From positions 2,294,001 to 2,358,000 of the forward strand of contig JACCLO010000007.1 in NCBI GenBank assembly GCA_029448655.1: DNA of 64,000 bases. The letters run 5' to 3'. The stretch comes from Wolfiporia cocos (lineage: Eukaryota > Basidiomycota > Agaricomycetes > Polyporales > Phaeolaceae). The notes beneath the pieces were generated by a model, which ran no database searches, had not been told where the DNA came from, and was given only the letters and a program-made list of their open reading frames with translations. Shown here one piece after another: positions 59,851-64,000 of this stretch; the first letter of the stretch is position 1, and the number at the start of each line of letters is the position of its first letter. A program made the translations under genes and the position numbers.

Positions 59851-61874
59851 GTGGATCTCTGGGTATACAGGCAAAATGTACAAGCACTCACACTAGTCGA
59901 CTCTGGTGCATCAATATCAGTCATCAACAGCGACTTTGTAGATCTAAAAAGACTTACAACTGCTCCACTAAACCCTCCGCTGAAAGTACACAATGCGGAC
60001 AGTACTCATAACCTAATTGGCCAACTAACAAAACTTGTGAAAGCATACATCGTTCATGGCAAACATAAGGAAACCGTCGGCCTTGCCGTCATGAAGCTCC
60101 ATGGTGTTGACCTCATATTAGGATACGACTGGTTAAGAAGGCATAACCCACATTTCAATTGGGAAACAGGCCATATGGATTACTCGAACTGCAAAGATCG
60201 ATGTATCCATAAGAAAGAAATTAAGAAGCCTTCACAAGAAGAAAATGCCGATCTTGAAAGTGAAGACATAACAATCTGGGATCTTCCTATGGATATTATA
60301 GGGAAACCAGAACCTGAAAATCCCTTCGTCAACTGGCTTGCCACCTTTGAAGACGAAGAGATGGACACATTTGTACGATTGGTAGAAGTTATAACACACC
60401 CAATCGATGAAACAAGTACTAAGGTCGACGTTGAAAAATGGAAAATCTTAGTACCAAAGGAATACAAAGAATCCGGACCAACTGTCTTCTCGCAAAAAGC
60501 CAGTAACCGAATGACAACTCGAAAAGAATATGACCACGCCACTGAAATAAAAGAAGGCGCCGTATTCCCCAAGGCAGCAAAGCCTTACGCCATGTCGCCT
60601 AATGAACGTAACTCGTTAGATGAATGGATAGATGAAGAATTAGCCAAAGACTATATTCAACCCTCACAATCACCCTTCGCATCGCCCGTCTTTTTCGTAA
60701 AAAAGAAAGACGCGGGTTTAAGAATGGTAGTGGATTACAGGAAACTCAACGAAATAACAGTACAGAACAAGTACCCCATACCACGAATATCTGAACTCAT
60801 TGATCAACTATCCCAAGCGTTGATCTTTACTAAGATTGATCTTCGCTGGGGATACAATAATGTTCGAATTAAGGAAGGGGACGAGTGGAAAACAGCCTTC
60901 ACAACTCATAGAGGACTGTTTGAAGCTACTGTAATGTACTTTGGTTTCTGTAACGGTCCCGGAACCTTTCAAGCCATGATGAACAATGTCCTAGAAGACT
61001 TCATAAGATCTGGAAAGGTCATAGTCTACCTGGACGATATCCTTATCTTTGGAAATGACTTGAAGGAACACAGAAAAATCGTGAAGGCAGTCCTGCAAAG
61101 GCTGCAAGATTGTGATCTCTACGCAAAGCCTGAAAAGTGCTTCTTTGAACAGTCATCAATCGAATACCTAGGAATGATAATCTCCAAAGGACAGGTTAAA
61201 ATGGACCCAGCAAAGTATGATGGAGTTCAGAGTTGGCCGGAACCTAGGAGAGTGAAAGAAGTCCAAGCGTTTATAGGATTCACAAATTTCTATAGATGCT
61301 TTATCAAGGACTTCTCGAAAATAGTCAAACCTCTAACTACACTCACAAAGAAAAATCATGAGTGGAGTTGGGGGGGAGAACAGAAGAACGCTTTCAAGAC
61401 GTTGAAGGAAGCATTCACTTCTGCACCAATCCTCAGAATTCCAGACCAAGATCAACCATTCCGCATCAAATCAGATGCATCTGATTTCGCTACTGGAGCA
61501 GTACTCTCTCAATTAGACCCCGTCGATAACAAATATCACCCAGTCACGTACTACTCCAAATGAATGAGTGAACCAGAAAGGAATTATGACAAAGAACTTC
61601 TAGCCATCATAAGAGTTCTAGAAGAATGGTGTCATGATTTAGAAGAAGTTAACAAGAATACAAGCGAGATGGGCACTATACCTCACTTGCTTTAACTTCA
61701 AACTTCATCATAAACCAGGAAAAACAATGTTACGAGCAGACCCTCTGTCACGGAGGCCAGATCATGAAGAGGGGGTGAATCTCAACAACTGGGATCAAAT
61801 TCTCCTCAAACCGGAATTTTTTGCTGAGGATTTCACCGTACGAGCAATAACTTCATACCAACTTACGGAAGACG
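59851..61874 (+). pseudogene. Element E pol, protease to end of RNase H
   Basis: Open to 61563, then broken. Protease TLVDSGAS (~59890); ILGYDWL; RT with DLRWGYNNV and YLDDILIFGND (~61030); RNase H start IKSDASDFATGAVLSQ, where the first residue pair departs from IESDAS. After the TGA at 61561 the sequence resumes MSEPERNY, lacks three residues, and then loses about 22 residues covering the conserved TDHRNLTYF segment before rejoining at LTRIQARW. A candidate central polypurine tract TGAAGAGGGGGT lies at 61765-61776. The 5' side has a TGA (SF-stop-ISVDLW) just before the open frame. Confidence 0.88.
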
Positions 61875-62561
61875 TGACACAAACTACTCACTTATACTTC
61901 TTGAGGGTTAGACGAGAGGGGATAAGGTGGCAGTGAGATAGTTGAGTGCTTAGGTCGATGTACGATTCAGCAGGAGTCAAGAGGTGATTAGTTCTGAGTG
62001 GTACGCTCAGAGGATTACGGGTTATATACATGTATCGGCAACAGTGTAGCTAGGCCTACCCTAAAGCCGAGGGGTCTGTGCACCGGCGGTAATGCCAGGC
62101 GTGTGATACGGGGTGTGGCGGGGAGCTGCGTAGCCATGCCAATACGGGCGGCTACAGGGGACATGTCAGCGTGCGCCTACTGGAGGGCCGCGTCAGCGTG
62201 CGTCAAAGGGAGGCGCTTGGTATAGGCGCCAGTCGAGGCCACGTCAGCGTGCGTCTAAGGATGGTAGCTGCCGGGTGAGGTTCCACGGTCATGTGTTGGT
62301 GTTGAGGCAACGGCCGAGGAGGATTCGGGGTGTGCCGTAGTCATGTGTCTAGATGTAGGTGTGGGTTCGGGGTCACGTGACTGTACGAGGACAAGCACGG
62401 GTTTCGAGTATGTAGGTTAGGGTTACTAACTATGCGTAAGGTTATTCTTCGTAGGTAACGTGGTGGTTAACTACGTGTAATTGCCTAATAACTACGTGTA
62501 GCTCTGTAGGAAGGCGGTAAATTAAGGTAAAAATAGGGTATGCCCTAGGAAATCTGTGACA
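61875..62561 (-). mobile_element. Solo LTR, 687 bp, in element E pol
   Basis: TGACACAA...CTGTGACA in plus reading, with target duplication AGACG at 61870-61874 and 62562-62566; the minus-strand TATATAAC near 62025 gives orientation. Confidence 0.93.
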
Positions 62562-62562
62562 A

Positions 62563-64000
62563 GACGAAATCAAAGATAACAAACTTTTAGAAGATATCAG
62601 AAAAGCATTAATGGATAAACAAGTCACTGAAAAGTACAAGGATCTATTAAAGGCTGGACCACGGGAATTCAAGAAGGACCTACAACAATGCAATTTCGAG
62701 AATGGTCTACTTCTGCATAATGGAAAGGTCTATGTGCCAGACATCCCGGAGTTAAGACGTAAGGTAGTAGAAATACACCACGATCTTGGCTCAGCAGGGC
62801 ACTACGGACGTGACAAAATGTACGATTTAATCACCAAAAACTATTGGTGGCCAGGAATGTACATCTACGTAAAGAAGTACACAGAAACATGTGACATGTG
62901 TCAAAGAATGAAGAATCGAGCTGAAAAGCCGTACGGCATGTTGCAACCGAATCCAGTCCCTGAACTACCATGGGACACCATCACTTGCGACTTTATCATG
63001 TATTTGCCAAAGTCCAAGATCAACAAGTCAATCTACGACTCCATTATGGTGGTAGTAGACAGACTTACCAAAAGGGCACACTTCTACCCTATCAACTCCA
63101 GTTTCGGCACTAAGGACCTAGCAACCGTATTATACGGAAGGTTCTATCCACAACATGGATTACCGAAACAAATCATTTCAGATAGAGGTGTTCAATTCTC
63201 ATCCGAACTCTTTAAACTATGGTGCAAAGAGTTAGGAATAGAAAGATCTATGACAACCGCCTATCATCCGCAAGCGGATGGACAGACGGAACGAGTTAAT
63301 AAGACATTAGAACAATATCTACGATGCTATGTTAGCTCATATGAAAAAGACAACTGGTCACAGTTCTTACCCACAGCCGAATTTGCCTATAACAATGCAA
63401 TTTTGGAAACAACGAAGTATTCTCCATTCTATCTTGAACTCGGAAGACACCCAAGGTCAGGACCAGATTCTATTCAAGTTGGGGAAAACAAAGACCTCAA
63501 CGAAATAGCTCAAGAGCGATTTAACGCTCAACAAGAAGCCAAAGCAGCAATGCTTGTGGCAGCTGAAAGATGGAAGTGGTATGCAGACAAAGGAAAGAAA
63601 CAAACACCTTTCCAAGTCAGCGGCAGAGTAATGGTGCACACCAAAGATTACCAGGATTCAGAACGAAGCTTGGCCCCTAGAGGAATCGGTCCTTTCACAG
63701 TTATTGAACAACTCAGTCCAGTAACATATAAATTGAAGATGGGTTCCCAGTATAGGGCATATCATCCAGTATTCCACGCATCAAAACTCTATCTCTACAA
63801 AACCACAGACATACCAGGAAGAGTTCAACCCCTAGAAATAGAGGAAGAACCGGAAGAGTGGGAAGTGGAAGTGATCTTAAGTCATAGAACGCGACACAAC
63901 AAAAACAAATTCCTCATTCATTGGAAGGGTACCACTCAGGAATCCGATTCATGGGAACTGGAATCCAACCTTACAGGTGCTGAAGAGATTTTAAATGAGT
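62563..64000 (+). CDS. pol: Element E Pol C-terminal part: integrase and chromodomain, continuing past the edge
   Basis: A continuous frame of 479 codons from the right copy of the LTR target duplication to the window end, with no stop. It has the integrase zinc domain (IHHDLGSAGHYG...CDMCQRMK), Asp/Asp/Glu core (TCDFIMYLP, SDRGVQF, DGQTERVN), GPF region (RGIGPFTVIEQL) and most of a chromodomain (WEVEVILSHRTRHNKNKFLIHWKG...). It is very similar to element D over the same stretch. By analogy with A and D a dUTPase should follow outside the window. The rest of this pol is disrupted, so the product is not made from this copy. Confidence 0.9.

Larger units (their letters stand above)
54174..64000 (+). 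mobile_element. Element E: decayed Ty3/gypsy element, runs off the window
   Basis: Same order as element A: LTR, self-primer site, leader, extra ORF, gag, pol to chromodomain; the rest is beyond 64000. Three LTRs are nested in it (56371-56823, 57338-58394, 61875-62561), all with perfect target duplications. Stops occur in every gene and part of RNase H is deleted, so it is old. Confidence 0.9.

Overview
The window looks like repeat-rich nuclear DNA of a filamentous fungus, most likely a basidiomycete (Agaricomycotina). The reasons are Ty3/gypsy chromoviral retrotransposons with self-primed reverse transcription, a Tnp2-type (CACTA/EnSpm) transposase relic, a hAT element and hAT relic, and two host-type genes with very short introns (36-66 bp). 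No rRNA, tRNA or CRISPR was recognised. The species cannot be told from this sequence.

Layout. 1-7.9 kb: mostly non-coding sequence with a non-autonomous hAT element (1082-1696), a 237-bp mini-element (3152-3388), a 20-bp minisatellite and a decayed Tnp2 transposase on the minus strand (5.1-7.84 kb). 7.9-18.4 kb: element A (8111-18114), an apparently intact 10.0-kb Ty3/gypsy element inserted in an older LTR; its LTRs differ at one base. It carries an extra ORF before gag, then gag, then a pol that ends in a chromodomain plus dUTPase. 18.4-20.5 kb: a solo LTR and the 5' end of element G. 20.5-25.1 kb: a minus-strand pol (element B) broken by three solo LTRs. 25.1-41.0 kb: element C on the minus strand, of a different lineage (LTR ends TGTTAC/GTAACA, dUTPase between protease and RT, an extra zinc-knuckle ORF at the 3' end). 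It lies inside the gag of element B. Inside the 5' LTR of C sits element F (34173-40239), a 6.07-kb LTR element with apparently identical 1091-bp LTRs and no protein-coding capacity. 41.0-45.9 kb: the rest of B gag joined head-to-head to element D (RT to dUTPase, plus strand). 46-53.3 kb: gene-like DNA with two divergent genes carrying minisatellite-derived coding repeats. 54.2-64 kb: element E, same architecture as A but decayed and split by three solo LTRs, running off the right edge.

How the pieces work together. Sixteen insertions keep perfect 5-bp target duplications, so the order of nesting can be read directly. In five elements (A, C, E, F, G) an 11-nt stretch about 33-35 bp downstream of the LTR TATA box is exactly complementary to the 11 nt just inside the 5' LTR. 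The 11-mer differs in every element but the complementarity is kept, which is the Tf1-type self-priming arrangement. A, E, F and G also share a long leader after this site, with hairpins whose stems change in compensating fashion while their loops stay constant. F has the leader, self-primer, polypurine tract and LTR ends of the A-like elements but no proteins, so it is best read as a structured RNA-only parasite of that machinery. Its 3' part adds two more repeated hairpin families with covarying stems. This is the most novel-looking system in the window.
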